Program-made: the position numbers and the translations under genes | Notes under the pieces: generated by a model | Told to the model about the DNA's origin: nothing | The model's database searches: none | The model's input: only the letters and a program-made list of their open reading frames with translations | Part shown: positions 16,507 through 25,904 of the stretch, in pieces | Position numbering within the stretch: the first letter of the stretch is position 1 | How the letters are laid out: each line of letters opens with the position of its first letter | Origin: Halorussus aquaticus | GTDB lineage: Archaea > Halobacteriota > Halobacteria > Halobacteriales > Haladaptataceae | Direction of reading: 5' to 3' | NCBI RefSeq assembly: GCF_024218795.1 | Contig: NZ_CP100400.1 | Span: 3,100,001 to 3,164,000, forward strand | Length of the DNA: 64,000 nucleotides

Positions 16507-17475
16507 TCAGGCACGTACCTCCGGCGCGACTTCGATGTCGAGTTCGTTCGAGACGTCGTCTAACAGGTCTCCCTTGACCTCCTCGACGCGCTGTCGGATG
16601 CGGGCCACGACGGGTTCCGAGAACTCGTCGTCTATCTGGCTGATGCGTTCGTGTTCGGTCGCGTGTCGCTGCCGGAGGTACTGCGCCCCGGTCCCCGCCT
16701 CGTCGGACTCGGGTTCCGGTGCGATCTTGTTGATGACGAGTCCCGCCACGCCGAGACCGTAATCCGAGAGGTCCCCGATTGCCCGCCGCGTCTCGCGAAT
16801 CGAGAGTTCGTCGGGGTTGAGAACGAGGAAGAAGGTGGCGTCGTTACGCAGCGTCTCGCCAGCGAACTCGAACATCTCCTTGCGCTCGGTGAGACGGGCG
16901 ATGATGGGGTCCTCGGCGGTCTTCTTGCGGGCCTCGCGCTCGCCGATGGCCGCCTTCTCGTAGAGGTCGATGCTCTTCTCGCGTTTCTTCACGAGTCGGT
17001 CGATCCACCCTTCGAGGAAGTCCGGAAGCGAGAGCAGGCGGAGCGTCCCGCCGGTCGGCGAGGTGTCGAAGACCACGCGGTCGTACTCCTCGGAGTCGCG
17101 CATCACGTCGATGAACCGGTCGAACAGCGCGGCCTCGTACGCGCCGGGCGTCCGGTGGGCGAGTTCGATCTGACGGTCGATTTCGTTGACGATGGAGGGA
17201 CTCACCTGATCGCTCATCGTGCGCTTTATCTCCTGCATGTGGCGCTGGACCTCCTCGTCGGGGTCGAGTTCCATCGCCCAGAGGTTCTCGTACCCCTCGA
17301 CCGCCTCCGGGTCGTCGCCGAACTGCTGGTCGAACACGTCGGAGGTGCTGTGGGCCGGGTCGGTCGAGACGACCAGCGTCTTCAGACCCGCACGCGCGCT
17401 CTTGAGTCCGTACGCGCACGAGACCGTCGTTTTGCCGACCCCGCCCTTGCCGCCGAAGAAGACGAACTTGTTCAT
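16507..17475 (-). CDS. ArsA/Get3 family P-loop ATPase
   Basis: A 322-residue protein with the deviant Walker A GKGGVGKTT at 9-17, switch I TDPAHSTSDVF (about 39-49) and switch II DTSPTGGTLRLLSLP (about 139-153). Get3/ArsA proteins are ATP-driven dimers that carry tail-anchored membrane proteins or energise arsenite export. There is no ArsB gene nearby and the zinc CxxC of eukaryotic Get3 is absent (the only Cys is at 20), so a targeting or chaperone role fits better. It is one base downstream of a 98-residue gene on the same strand, a tight operon. Confidence 0.9.
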   Translation of the reverse strand: MNKFVFFGGKGGVGKTTVSCAYGLKSARAGLKTLVVSTDPAHSTSDVFDQQFGDDPEAVEGYENLWAMELDPDEEVQRHMQEIKRTMSDQVSPSIVNEIDRQIELAHRTPGAYEAALFDRFIDVMRDSEEYDRVVFDTSPTGGTLRLLSLPDFLEGWIDRLVKKREKSIDLYEKAAIGEREARKKTAEDPIIARLTERKEMFEFAGETLRNDATFFLVLNPDELSIRETRRAIGDLSDYGLGVAGLVINKIAPEPESDEAGTGAQYLRQRHATEHERISQIDDEFSEPVVARIRQRVEEVKGDLLDDVSNELDIEVAPEVRA

Positions 17476-17476
17476 G

Positions 17477-17773
17477 TTAGAAGTGATATTGTTGGCCCTT
17501 GCGCTCGATGAGCGATTCGCGGTCCCACATCCGTCGCTCCCACTGCTCGAACTCCTCGCCGAGGTACGGCAGTAACTCGGCGGTGTAGTAGGAGACCGGA
17601 CTGGGGATGCCGAACGCGTCGGCGAAGCACGCGAACATGAAGGTGTCCTCGGTGTCCTCGGCCTCCTTCTCGATGAGTTCGAAGGCGGGATGCTCTATCA
17701 TCCCGTGGTAGAGACCGTGGAGCCACTCTTCGAGATATTCGCGGTACGCCTCGATTCGGTCGGCAACTGTCAT
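17477..17773 (-). CDS. Small helical protein encoded with Get3/ArsA, unknown function
   Basis: A 98-residue, probably all-helical protein (REYLEEWLHGLYHGMIEHPAFELIEK shortened at 10-30; FMFACFADAFGIPSPVSYYTAELLPYLGEEF at 45-75). It is acidic overall with conserved-looking aromatic positions. It is the first gene of a two-gene operon with the ATPase, with a one-base gap, so it is likely a partner, adaptor or client of that ATPase. The family is not recognised. Confidence 0.78.
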   Translation of the reverse strand: MTVADRIEAYREYLEEWLHGLYHGMIEHPAFELIEKEAEDTEDTFMFACFADAFGIPSPVSYYTAELLPYLGEEFEQWERRMWDRESLIERKGQQYHF

Positions 17774-17962
17774 CGTTTATCACGAAGTCGTTCCGTCGAT
17801 AAAAGGTTGCCGCACACCGTCGAAGCGGGCCGTTTCTTCGGTTCTGCTCGCAGAAAATTTGGTTTTCCAAGCGGTGAACGCGATTTCTACGCCCGGCTAC
17901 CTACGCGGCACGCGTCCCTTCGACGCGACGAACACCGACGACTGACTGCGACCGACGCCGAC

Positions 17963-18187
17963 TCAGCACGCACACCCGGTCGAGTCGGGCGACCGTTCGA
18001 ACTCCATCTCGTCGCCGCACGCCGGGCAGTCCAGGGCCGACTCTCCCGCCACTTCCACGTCTCGGACGCGCTCGCTGCAGTCGTGACACCAGTACGCGCC
18101 CTTCGATTCGGTCGCCGCGGGGTCGCCTCGGTTCGGCGACTCGGTGGACGCCCGCAGGAACTCCTTGACTGTGCCTAACACTCCCAT
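17963..18187 (-). CDS. Small zinc-ribbon protein
   Basis: A 74-residue protein. An amphipathic N-terminal helix (GVLGTVKEFLRAS) is followed by a zinc ribbon with Cys34, Cys37, Cys54, Cys57, and a C-terminal CAC (72, 74). The start at 18187 places the conserved-looking helix at the N-terminus; longer versions add Arg-rich, unlikely sequence. The layout of helix plus zinc ribbon resembles the protein at 35123-35287. Function is unknown; such haloarchaeal zinc microproteins may bind nucleic acids or proteins. Confidence 0.75.
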   Translation of the reverse strand: MGVLGTVKEFLRASTESPNRGDPAATESKGAYWCHDCSERVRDVEVAGESALDCPACGDEMEFERSPDSTGCAC

Positions 18188-18294
18188 GACGTGAACGTTT
18201 CCGGACGTGAACTTAAAATCTCTCCCCGGTTGTGGGGTCGTATCGCATCTCCGTCTGTCGCGTCCCCCTGCCCACAGAACTCCCACTCCGCCGC

Positions 18295-18702
18295 TCACAC
18301 GTCCTCGGCCAACCTATCGAGCGCGCGCCGAAGTTCGCCCTTCCGTTTCCACGCGGCGACGCGGTCCGAGACGGCGGCCGCCGGTAGGCCGAGACTCACC
18401 GACGACCGCATCGTCACTCTGCACCCTTCGTTCTCGGGTTCGACCGAGAGTTCGGTCTCCATCGACTCGAATGGTCCCGCCTCCCCGCGCTGGCGGTAGA
18501 CTAGCCCGTCCTCGCGCTCCTCGAAGTCGAGGTGTATCGTCAACCCCCGCGCGCTGGCGGTCACGGTCCACCCGTCGTCGGTCGCCTCGACGCCTCGGAC
18601 CTCGAAACTCCCCTCGTACTCGACCACGGTCTCGGGCGTGAGCGTGCGCTCGACCACCGAGGGCGGCGCGGGCACGAACGCCGAGACTTCGACTTGACGC
18701 AT
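18295..18702 (-). CDS. SRPBCC (START/polyketide-cyclase-like) family protein
   Basis: A 135-residue protein with an SRPBCC-like outline: strand VEVSAFVPAPPSVVERTL, then alternating beta strands (YEGSFEVRGVEATDDGWTV, LTIHLDFEEREDGLVYRQRG), and a long C-terminal helix (VAAWKRKGELRRALDRLAED). These helix-grip folds bind hydrophobic ligands. No ligand or partner can be inferred from the neighbours. Confidence 0.75.
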   Translation of the reverse strand: MRQVEVSAFVPAPPSVVERTLTPETVVEYEGSFEVRGVEATDDGWTVTASARGLTIHLDFEEREDGLVYRQRGEAGPFESMETELSVEPENEGCRVTMRSSVSLGLPAAAVSDRVAAWKRKGELRRALDRLAEDV

Positions 18703-18792
18703 CGTCGGCCCTACGCAGGTCGGAAAGAAAGCGTTACGGTTAGACGAACGCGCGGCGGACGAGCGGCGACCGGAAAATCGGAGTGCGAGTAT

Positions 18793-19119
18793 TCAGACCG
18801 TCGCGTGCAACAACGGGAGCGAGAGCAGCGCGAACACTCCGGCGACGACCAGACCGCCCAGCACGATTCGCCGGATGCGGAACCGCGCGGGTATCTCGCT
18901 CCGGAGTTCCGGGCGAGCGGTCCAGACGAACCGGTAGTAGGCGAGTCCCGTGACCGCCAGAAACGCCATCGTGGAGTAGCCCAGTCCGCCCGCCAACTCC
19001 GCGCCGAACGCCATCAGGTAACTGGGACCGAACGTGTAGCAGAACAGGAACCCGAACGCCGCGACCACCAGAAACGGGACCGGGTCCACCGGCGTGCCGA
19101 ATCGGTTCCCCCATCGCAT
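18793..19119 (-). CDS. Three-helix membrane protein, unknown function
   Basis: A 108-residue protein with three hydrophobic segments (about residues 13-33, 40-60 and 83-104) and a short Arg-rich cytoplasmic loop (RFRIRRI, about 78-84). No family is recognised. It is divergent from the small membrane gene at 19218, with 98 bases between them. Confidence 0.7.
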   Translation of the reverse strand: MRWGNRFGTPVDPVPFLVVAAFGFLFCYTFGPSYLMAFGAELAGGLGYSTMAFLAVTGLAYYRFVWTARPELRSEIPARFRIRRIVLGGLVVAGVFALLSLPLLHATV

Positions 19120-19217
19120 ACTCGGACTTCTCGCTCCGGCGTCTTCGCTCTGCTGGCCCGCCGCGACGGGGCGCTGTCGGGGAAGAGATAAGTCGGTGTG
19201 CGAACGACAGTCGGCCG

Positions 19218-19397
19218 ATGCCGAACTCGAAAGGCGACCCGCGAGTGTTGTTCGTCATGAACCTCGTCCTGTCGGTCGCGTTCGCCTCGCTCGCCGTCTG
19301 GGGGCTGTCGTACCTCGGTCTGGTCGCGTTCACGTGGCAGACCGTCGCGGCCGCGGCCGGTCTCGTGATGGTCCTGACGTATCTCGTCGTGTGGTAG
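19218..19397 (+). CDS. 59-residue two-helix membrane protein
   Basis: The frame ATGCCGAACTCGAAAGGC onward encodes 59 residues: a polar N-terminus (MPNSKGDPRVL) and two hydrophobic helices (about 12-33 and 37-58), ending Val-Trp-stop. It is too regular in hydrophobicity and codon use to be accidental, and similar two-helix microproteins are common in haloarchaea. No function is known. Confidence 0.65.
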   Translation: MPNSKGDPRVLFVMNLVLSVAFASLAVWGLSYLGLVAFTWQTVAAAAGLVMVLTYLVVW

Positions 19398-19517
19398 CCC
19401 CGGCGGTCCTCGTCGTCGAAACTTACGTCTTCCCTATCGACCCGGCACTGCTCTAGGGAAACGCCTCGGTACCGCGCTACCGAAAGTTTATAACGCCCGG
19501 TTGAAACCGGGTCTGTA

Positions 19518-20066
19518 ATGTCGAAATCGGCGCACAGTACCGCGAACTGTCCCCACTGCGGGACCTCGCTCTACCACCTCCAGCGCGGATGCGAGACCTG
19601 CGAACGCCGCGTGTCGTGGGACTGGACCGAACCGTGCCCGGCCTGCGAGGCCGCGGTGAACTACGCGACTTCCCCCTCGTCGTGCCCCGAGTGCCGGACC
19701 GACCTCTCGGTCTGGGACGGCATCGCCGCGCGAGTGCTCCGGGAACGCCACCACGCGGACCTGCGCATCGCCAAGGACGCGGTTTCCCACCCTACCAGCG
19801 CCGGGTTCGTCTGTCACACCGGCGACCCGAGAGGCCAGCGCGCGGACTACCGGCGACCGCTCCCCGACGGGAGAGGCATCCACGTCAAGGCGTTCGCCGA
19901 CCGGTACGAGGTCCACTGGGACAAGGTGGACCCCACCGAGGACTTCCTCGGCCACGTCGTCGCCGACGCGCCCCACTGGCTCCTCGTCGGGGGTTTCCTC
20001 GGATTCAAACTGGCTCGCTGGCCGGTCGGACTGACGCTCGCTCTCGCCGCCCATATTAAGAGATAA
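19518..20066 (+). CDS. Double zinc-ribbon protein with hydrophobic C-terminus
   Basis: A 182-residue protein. Four CxxC pairs (11/14, 25/28, 40/43, 56/59) make two zinc ribbons, resembling double zinc ribbon modules of archaeal regulators. A basic central part follows (residues 65-150), then a hydrophobic segment at about 153-178 that may anchor it in the membrane. It lies just upstream of upp on the same strand, with 29 bases between, but a TATA-like CCATATTAAG at 20050-20059 suggests upp also has its own promoter. Confidence 0.75.
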   Translation: MSKSAHSTANCPHCGTSLYHLQRGCETCERRVSWDWTEPCPACEAAVNYATSPSSCPECRTDLSVWDGIAARVLRERHHADLRIAKDAVSHPTSAGFVCHTGDPRGQRADYRRPLPDGRGIHVKAFADRYEVHWDKVDPTEDFLGHVVADAPHWLLVGGFLGFKLARWPVGLTLALAAHIKR

Positions 20067-20095
20067 GCCCCCGCGTCCCGCGAATACGGATAGAG

Positions 20096-20773
20096 ATGAC
20101 CATCGAAGACCGCGGGGACGCCAAACTCCTCACCCACGCGCTCGCACAGGACACGCTCTCGAAACTCCGGGACGTGGAGACCGAACAGGTCGGTTTCCGG
20201 AAAGGTCTCGTCAAGCTCGGCCGCATCTGCGGCTACGAAATCATCGACGGTGCCATGGAGACCGAGTACGTCTCCATCGAGACGCCCTTGACCGAGACGA
20301 CCGGCGAGCGAGTCAAGGGACTCGACGACGTGGTCATCATCAACGTCCTCCGCGCGGCGACTCCTTTCGTCGAGGGCCTGCTCAAGGCGTTCCCGCGCGC
20401 CAAACAGGGCGTCATCAGCGCGGGTCGCGACGAGGAGGCCGGACGCGACGAGGACGGCACCTTCCCCATCACCATCGACTACGTGAAGCTCCCCGAGATT
20501 CAGGAGAAAGACACCGTCATCGTCGCCGACCCGATGCTCGCTACCGGTTCGACGATGTGCGCGGTCCTCGACGAGGTGCTGAACGAGCAACCGAACCCAG
20601 AGGACCTGTTCGTCCTCTCGGCGGTCAGCGCGCCCGAGGGCCTGCTCCGGGTCGGCGACGAGTTCGACACGGCCGACCTGCTGACGGTCGCCATCGACGA
20701 CAGACTCAACGACGAGGGATTCATCGTGCCCGGACTCGGCGACGCTGGCGACCGGGCGTTCCGGACGACGTAA
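20096..20773 (+). CDS. upp: Uracil phosphoribosyltransferase
   Basis: A 225-residue enzyme that converts uracil and PRPP to UMP, the pyrimidine salvage step. Visible motifs are [18 protein letters not shown] near 42-60, the loop [21 protein letters not shown], the PRPP-binding [10 protein letters not shown] (about 142-151) and the uracil-binding [15 protein letters not shown] at the C-terminus. Length and motifs are normal for archaeal Upp. A TATA-like element at 20050-20059 and the ATG at 20096 imply a short leader. Confidence 0.96.
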   Translation: MTIEDRGDAKLLTHALAQDTLSKLRDVETEQVGFRKGLVKLGRICGYEIIDGAMETEYVSIETPLTETTGERVKGLDDVVIINVLRAATPFVEGLLKAFPRAKQGVISAGRDEEAGRDEDGTFPITIDYVKLPEIQEKDTVIVADPMLATGSTMCAVLDEVLNEQPNPEDLFVLSAVSAPEGLLRVGDEFDTADLLTVAIDDRLNDEGFIVPGLGDAGDRAFRTT

Positions 20774-20784
20774 GCGGTTCCGCC

Positions 20785-21633
20785 CTACAACCGAAACACC
20801 CGCGACGCCAGCGACCCGCCGCCCTTCCGCGCCATGATTACGGTCCCGTCGGCGCGACGCCCGACCTCCCGCGGGGTCGAACCCACGATACGCCGCCGGA
20901 GCGGGCCGGTCCGAGTCGCACCGAGGACCGTCACGTTCCGCGACTTCGAGGCCGAGACTATTTCGTCCGCGACCTCGCCCTCCCGAACCTCGGTTTCGAC
21001 CGCGACCTCCGAGAGCGAGTCGGCGGTGCGAGAGAGCAGGTCGCGGGCCGCCGACTCGTCGTCCGACGACGCGACCACCCGCAGGAGGTCCACGCGAGCG
21101 TCGTTGGCGACCCCGATTGCTCGCGCCACCGCGGCGGCGAGTTCGGCGTGGTGACTCTCGGCGACCGGCAGGAGGACGGACTCGACCTCCCCGGCGAGCG
21201 CCCCGATTTTCTCCACCAGCACGTCGCAGTCGGCCCGGCGCAGGATGCGGTCCACGTTGGTCCCGAGGACCGCGTTCTCCCGCGTCCGCTCCTGCCAACC
21301 GAGCAGTAGACTGTCACAGTCGCGTTCGGCGACCGCCGCGAGGACGCCTCTCGATACCGACGAGGCGACGAAGAGCTCTCCGGAGACGGTGACACCCGTG
21401 CCGGAGGCGACCGACACCGCGCGGTCGAGCAGCGCCCGGCGCTCGCCGCCGAACTCGCGGGCGATGATCTCGTCGGTGAACAGCGCGAACGGCGACTCCT
21501 GTGGCGTGACGACGACGCCGACGACGAACACCTCGCCGCCTCGGTCGCGGGCCACGTCCACCGCGGTCCGGACCAACTGCTCGGCGTGGTCGGGGTTGCC
21601 GACGGCGACGGCGATGCGGTAGTCGTCCGCCAT
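20785..21633 (-). CDS. Tandem universal stress protein (UspA) domains
   Basis: A 282-residue protein with two Usp domains (about 1-140 and 145-282). The second ends with an ATP-binding-type segment (LGATRTGPLRRRIVGST, about 248-264). Usp proteins bind nucleotides and act in stress survival. The start at 21633 (MADDYRIAVAVGNPDHAEQ) is the natural start of the first beta strand; upstream in-frame starts only add non-conserved sequence. It converges on upp with an 11-base gap. Confidence 0.88.
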   Translation of the reverse strand: MADDYRIAVAVGNPDHAEQLVRTAVDVARDRGGEVFVVGVVVTPQESPFALFTDEIIAREFGGERRALLDRAVSVASGTGVTVSGELFVASSVSRGVLAAVAERDCDSLLLGWQERTRENAVLGTNVDRILRRADCDVLVEKIGALAGEVESVLLPVAESHHAELAAAVARAIGVANDARVDLLRVVASSDDESAARDLLSRTADSLSEVAVETEVREGEVADEIVSASKSRNVTVLGATRTGPLRRRIVGSTPREVGRRADGTVIMARKGGGSLASRVFRL

Positions 21634-21779
21634 CACCGGACCCACACCATCGGCGAGCAAAAGTGTTCGTGTCGGATACCTGCGTTCGCCCGGAAGCGCC
21701 GCTACTCGGTCCCTCAAGCCCGACTACCGCATCGCGTCCGTCTCTCGGGTCACGAGACCGAACCGCAACTTCGCCAAAA

Positions 21780-21788
21780 CCTATATGC
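21780..21788 (+). promoter_or_regulatory. TATA box of the zinc-finger gene at 21810
   Basis: CCTATATGC lies 22-30 bases before the ATG at 21810, the spacing of a leaderless haloarchaeal transcript. Confidence 0.55.
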
Positions 21789-21809
21789 CCGCCCGACGGA
21801 CGCCAAAGC

Positions 21810-22025
21810 ATGACCGACGACGAGGACCCCTGCAACGACTGCGGCGACCCCGTCTCGGACGCGCTCGCCCGCACCGTCCGTCTGACCGTGGACCGCTCGC
21901 AGATCGACAGCCAGCGGCTCTGCCCCGAATGTTTCGCGGACTGGATCGACCGTTACGAGTCCGAGATGCAACCCGACGACCACCCTGCCGTCGCGGACGC
22001 CGACGCGGACATCATCGTGGACTGA
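21810..22025 (+). CDS. Small zinc-finger protein
   Basis: A 71-residue acidic protein with two CxxC pairs (Cys8/Cys11 in CNDCG and Cys38/Cys41 in CPEC), likely one zinc site, and an acidic tail (DADADIIVD). The helix after the second pair (FADWIDRYESEM) is typical of compact haloarchaeal zinc microproteins. The start is set by the TATA box just upstream. Function is unknown. Confidence 0.78.
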   Translation: MTDDEDPCNDCGDPVSDALARTVRLTVDRSQIDSQRLCPECFADWIDRYESEMQPDDHPAVADADADIIVD

Positions 22026-22357
22026 TTCGGGCGTTCCCCGTCCGACGAACCCCTCGGTATCGACTGGAGAATCGGCGGAGGGAATGAAGTTATCGGGAAT
22101 AATTTCTCCTAATGAAATGTGGATTAATTGCGGAATGTATTCCTATAGAGGGATTCCTGTCACTCGACATCGACGGTCGTCGAACCCCTTCGTTTCGGGT
22201 GTAAAACCGCCCGACTGCGACGCGGCTTTCCGCGTGCGAACCCCTACCGAAGCCGACCCCTGTGTGCGAAAAGTGACCAAAGGAGAGCGGCGGATAACCG
22301 GGGAGACAGTGACGGCTACGACACGCGACGGAAGGCGTGTGCGTTCTCGTCTCTCGG
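22026..22357. other. Intergenic region without a supported gene
   Basis: These 332 bases lie between the ends of two convergent genes. Positions 22081-22150 are A+T-rich and include the inverted repeat GGAAT-GT-ATTCC (22132-22143). The remainder is G+C-rich, with a T-poor 3' end. Reading frames here have no coding character. It may hold terminators for both genes. Confidence 0.5.
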
Positions 22358-24448
22358 CTATTCGCCGCCCGTTTCCTCGTCGGGGTCCGCATCGCCGTCT
22401 TCGCCGTCTTCCGCGTCACTGTCTTCTGCCTCGCTCGCCGACAGTCCTTCGTCGCCGCGCTCCAGCGCCTTCGGCACGTCGTGGTGGTCGGAGTAGCCGT
22501 CGAACCAGCGCACGATACGTTCGAGGCGGTCCACGACGTGGGCGGGTTCGCCGCTTCTCGACAGTTCGTGACCCTCGCGGGGGTACCGAACCAGTCGAGT
22601 CTCCACGCCGTTCTTCTTGTACAGCAGGTAGAGCATCTCGGCGTTGTTCACCGGGACTCGGAAGTCGTCGTCGGCGTGGACGAGCAGGGTCGGGGTGTCC
22701 ACCTCGTCGGCGTAGGCCGTCGGCGACTGCTCCCAGAGGAACTCGGCGTCCTCCGAGGGGGTCGTGTCGAAGTCCCACTCGATGAGTTTGAACGCGTCGG
22801 TCGAACCGTAGAAACTGTTGAGTTCGTACACGCCCCGCTGGCTGACCGCCCCCGCGAAGCGGTCGGTGTGGCCGACTATCCACGTCGTCATGTAACCGCC
22901 GTAGCTCCCGCCCGTGACGAACATGTTGTCCTCGTCCACGTAGTCGCGCTCGGCCACCTCGTCCACGCCAGCCATCACGTCCTCGTAGGCGGGCGGACCC
23001 CACTGGCCGCCTTCGAGCGCGGCCATGAACTCCTCGCCGTACCCGGTCGAACCGCGGGGGTTCGACCAGAAGACGACGTACCCCCGCGCCGCGAGCAGTT
23101 GGAACTCGTGCCACATCGTCCCGCTGGTGCTCCACATCGCGTGCGGTCCGCCGTGGATTTCGACCGCGAGGGGGTACGACTCGTCCGAATCGAAGTCGGG
23201 CGGCGTCAGCACCCAGCCCTGAATCTCGTCGCCCGACTCGTTCTCGAATTGAATCTCTTCGGGTTGAGCTACCGCCCGGTCGTCGAGATAGTCGCTGTTG
23301 ATTCGCGTGAGTCGCCGACTCTCCGCGCCGCCGAGCGTCGAGACGAACACGTCGCCGGGGTGGTCCCACTCCGACCGGACGAACGCCACCTTGTCCTCGC
23401 CGACCGTGGCGTCCTCGACGTGGCCCCCGCCGACCACTCGCTCGGGGTCGGCGCTGGCGTCGGCCGGTGTGCGCCAGACCGCGTAGTCGCCCTCGTCGGG
23501 CGTCAGGAAGTAGAGGTCTTCCTCGTCGGGACCCCACTGGACCGCCATCCCTATCGCGAGGGTGCGGTCCAGCGACTCGGTCGGCGTCGTCACCTCGCCG
23601 GTCTCGCGGTCCAGCACTTCGATTTCGGTCTGGCGGAGCGTCGCGTTCTCCTCGGGCGTGTAGGCGTACGCGAGTCGCCCGTCGCCCGCGGCCGCGAGCA
23701 TCGGCGTCCACCCCGTCGTCTGCGTGACGGTCCCGGTCTCTTCGTCGGCGTCGAGGTCGTACTCGGCGACGTCGATGACGATGTTATCGTCTGGGTCGCC
23801 GGTCCGTCGTGCGCCGTAGTAGAGCGTCGTCTCGTCGGCCCACTCGGGTTCCACGTGGTCGTAGTCGCCGTCGGTCAGCCGCCGAACCTCGTCGTCCTCG
23901 TCCTCTAGGTCAGCGACGTAGACGTGCGAGCGTTTGCCGTCGAAGTACCGCTCCCCGGCCCGGTAGACCATCCGGTCGATGACTCGCGGGTCAGGCTCCT
24001 CCGGTTCGAAGTCCTCGCCGTCGAGACCGGTGTCGCGGCCCTCCTCGCGGTCGTCCGCCGTGGCCTGCTGGACGAACGCGATTCGGCTCCCGTCGGGCGA
24101 CCACGCTATCTGCGAGACGCCGCCGACCACGTCCGTCACCTGCCGGGCCTCGCCGCCGCCGGTCGGCATCACCCAGAGCTGCGGTCGGTCGTCGTCCGCG
24201 CCGCGAGTGCCGACGAACGCGAGGCGGTCGCCGCTCGGACTCCACCGCGGTTGGCTGTCCACGCCTTCGCTGACGGTGAACTGCTGCGGGGAGCCGCCGC
24301 CGACCGGAACGACGTGTATCGCCGCTTCGTACTCGTCGTCGCCCGCGGGGACCTTCCGAACGAAGGCCACGCGCTCGCCGTCCGGCGAGACGCGCGGCGC
24401 TTCGACCTGCGCAATGTCGTGATACTCGCTTGCACGGACCGTTTTCAT
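22358..24448 (-). CDS. S9 family prolyl oligopeptidase-like serine peptidase
   Basis: A 696-residue protein. The N-terminal about 400 residues form a WD40-like (TolB/PD40) propeller with repeated VSPDGERVAFVR, WSPSGDRLAFVG and WSPDGSRIAFVQ motifs. The C-terminal alpha/beta hydrolase has the nucleophile motif GGSYGGYMT (Ser near 514), the acid in VHADDDFRVP (near 595) and the His in REGHELSRSG (near 627). It is an acylaminoacyl-peptidase or dipeptidyl-peptidase type enzyme that cuts short peptides. No signal peptide is seen, so it is cytoplasmic. The C-terminus is a 25-residue acidic tail. Confidence 0.93.
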   Translation of the reverse strand: MKTVRASEYHDIAQVEAPRVSPDGERVAFVRKVPAGDDEYEAAIHVVPVGGGSPQQFTVSEGVDSQPRWSPSGDRLAFVGTRGADDDRPQLWVMPTGGGEARQVTDVVGGVSQIAWSPDGSRIAFVQQATADDREEGRDTGLDGEDFEPEEPDPRVIDRMVYRAGERYFDGKRSHVYVADLEDEDDEVRRLTDGDYDHVEPEWADETTLYYGARRTGDPDDNIVIDVAEYDLDADEETGTVTQTTGWTPMLAAAGDGRLAYAYTPEENATLRQTEIEVLDRETGEVTTPTESLDRTLAIGMAVQWGPDEEDLYFLTPDEGDYAVWRTPADASADPERVVGGGHVEDATVGEDKVAFVRSEWDHPGDVFVSTLGGAESRRLTRINSDYLDDRAVAQPEEIQFENESGDEIQGWVLTPPDFDSDESYPLAVEIHGGPHAMWSTSGTMWHEFQLLAARGYVVFWSNPRGSTGYGEEFMAALEGGQWGPPAYEDVMAGVDEVAERDYVDEDNMFVTGGSYGGYMTTWIVGHTDRFAGAVSQRGVYELNSFYGSTDAFKLIEWDFDTTPSEDAEFLWEQSPTAYADEVDTPTLLVHADDDFRVPVNNAEMLYLLYKKNGVETRLVRYPREGHELSRSGEPAHVVDRLERIVRWFDGYSDHHDVPKALERGDEGLSASEAEDSDAEDGEDGDADPDEETGGE

Positions 24449-24545
24449 ACGGTTCGACTACGAAGCGACGGACAATAGGGTTTCGATTCGTAACTCGGGT
24501 CGCGTTAGCACGGCCGACCGAACGACCGCCAGAGCCGTCAACGGT

Positions 24546-25688
24546 TCAATCGAACACCACTGGCGCGTCGTCGGAGAACCGGAACGACGCCCGGTCGCCC
24601 CGTTCCACCCGTTCGCTGCGCCCCTGCATGACGACCGACAACTCCAGTCCGTCGCCGACCGAGACCACGTAGTTCGTCTGGTCACCTTGGAAGTAGCGCT
24701 CGACAATCTCGCCCTCGAAGGTGCTCCCGTCCGACCGGTCGCTCGACGCTGTGGCGCTCTCGGCCAGCGAGATGTCCTCGGGTCTGAGCGAGACGGTCAC
24801 GTCGCCCTCCCGGACCTGCTCGTCGGGAACGAACTGGACGCCTCCGTCGCCGCCGACCGCCACGACGGTCCGGCCGTTCCGTTTCGTCGCCCGGCCGTCG
24901 AGCAGGTTGGTGTCGCCGATGAAGTCCGCCACGAACGCGGTCGCCGGATTCCGATATATCTCCTCGGGCGTGCCGACCTGTTCGAGTTGCCCCTCGTTCA
25001 TCACGGCGAGGCGGTCCGAGAGGGTCATGGCGACCTCTTGGTCGTGGGTGACGTAGAAGAACGCGCCCCGGGTCTTCTCGTGAATTCGCCGCAACTCGAC
25101 CTGCATCTGCTTGCGGAGTTTCCGGTCGAGACTCGACAGCGGTTCGTCCAGCAGCAGGACGCTGGGTTCGTTGACGAGCGCCCGCGCCAGCGCGACGCGC
25201 TGTTGCTGGCCGCCCGACAGGTCCATCGGGTTGCGGTCCTCGTACCCGCCGAGGTCCACGAGTTGGAGGTAGGTCTCGACCTTCTCCCGGCGCACCTCGG
25301 CCTCCGACTCGCCCGCGGACACCTCGTCGGGGTCGAGTCCCATCTTCTTCAGTCCGTACGCCACGTTCTCGCCGACGGTCATGTGCGGGAACAGCGAGAG
25401 GTGCTGGAAGACGAGGTTGGTGTCCCGGGCGTCCGGCGGCACGCCCGCCATGTCCCGGCCGTCGATGACGACGGTCCCGTCGGTCGGCGTCTCGAACCCG
25501 CTTATCATCCGGAGCGTGGTCGTCTTGCCGCACCCCGACGGCCCGACCAGCGAGAAGAACTCCCCGCGCTCGATGCGGAAGTCGATGCCGTCGACCGCCG
25601 TCACGTCGCCGAACTCCTTGCGCACGTCGTCGAGTTCTATCAGTGCCTCTCTCCGCGTCGCCGTCCGTTTCTCCCCCTCGGCCGCCAT
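24546..25688 (-). CDS. Spermidine/putrescine-type ABC transporter ATPase (PotA-like)
   Basis: A 380-residue ABC ATPase. Walker A is GPSGCGKTT (about 48-56), the signature LSGGQQQRVALARAL is near 150-164, and Walker B (VLLLDEPLSSLD) near 170. The C-terminal about 130 residues are a TOBE regulatory domain. It is divergent from the binding-protein and permease genes at 25905-28915 and almost certainly powers that importer. The ATG at 25688 is preferred over one nine codons upstream, which adds no conserved residues. Confidence 0.9.
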   Translation of the reverse strand: MAAEGEKRTATRREALIELDDVRKEFGDVTAVDGIDFRIERGEFFSLVGPSGCGKTTTLRMISGFETPTDGTVVIDGRDMAGVPPDARDTNLVFQHLSLFPHMTVGENVAYGLKKMGLDPDEVSAGESEAEVRREKVETYLQLVDLGGYEDRNPMDLSGGQQQRVALARALVNEPSVLLLDEPLSSLDRKLRKQMQVELRRIHEKTRGAFFYVTHDQEVAMTLSDRLAVMNEGQLEQVGTPEEIYRNPATAFVADFIGDTNLLDGRATKRNGRTVVAVGGDGGVQFVPDEQVREGDVTVSLRPEDISLAESATASSDRSDGSTFEGEIVERYFQGDQTNYVVSVGDGLELSVVMQGRSERVERGDRASFRFSDDAPVVFD

Positions 25689-25904
25689 ACTGTTCGGTAC
25701 CCGACGCGGACACAAAACGATAGTTGATTGTGAACACGACTCGTGATATGGATTAACCGCCGCGATTCCAGTGGAGAACTCCCTCGGCGTCCGCGACGTT
25801 AAAATTCGTCGCTGTCCGTCGAATTTACTCTACGTACTGCCCATAATATGGGTCAATTTTTATTACGTTTCCTGAAGCCACTACTCCGTGGGTGGGGACA
25901 CCAA

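Noticed and set aside
22140..22200. A tRNA suggested by GGGGTTCGAC on the minus strand
   Set aside because: The T-arm stem does not pair and there is no acceptor or anticodon stem.
22337..23908. A 523-codon + strand frame opposite the S9 peptidase
   Set aside because: It lies antisense to a peptidase with an intact catalytic triad and has no domain.
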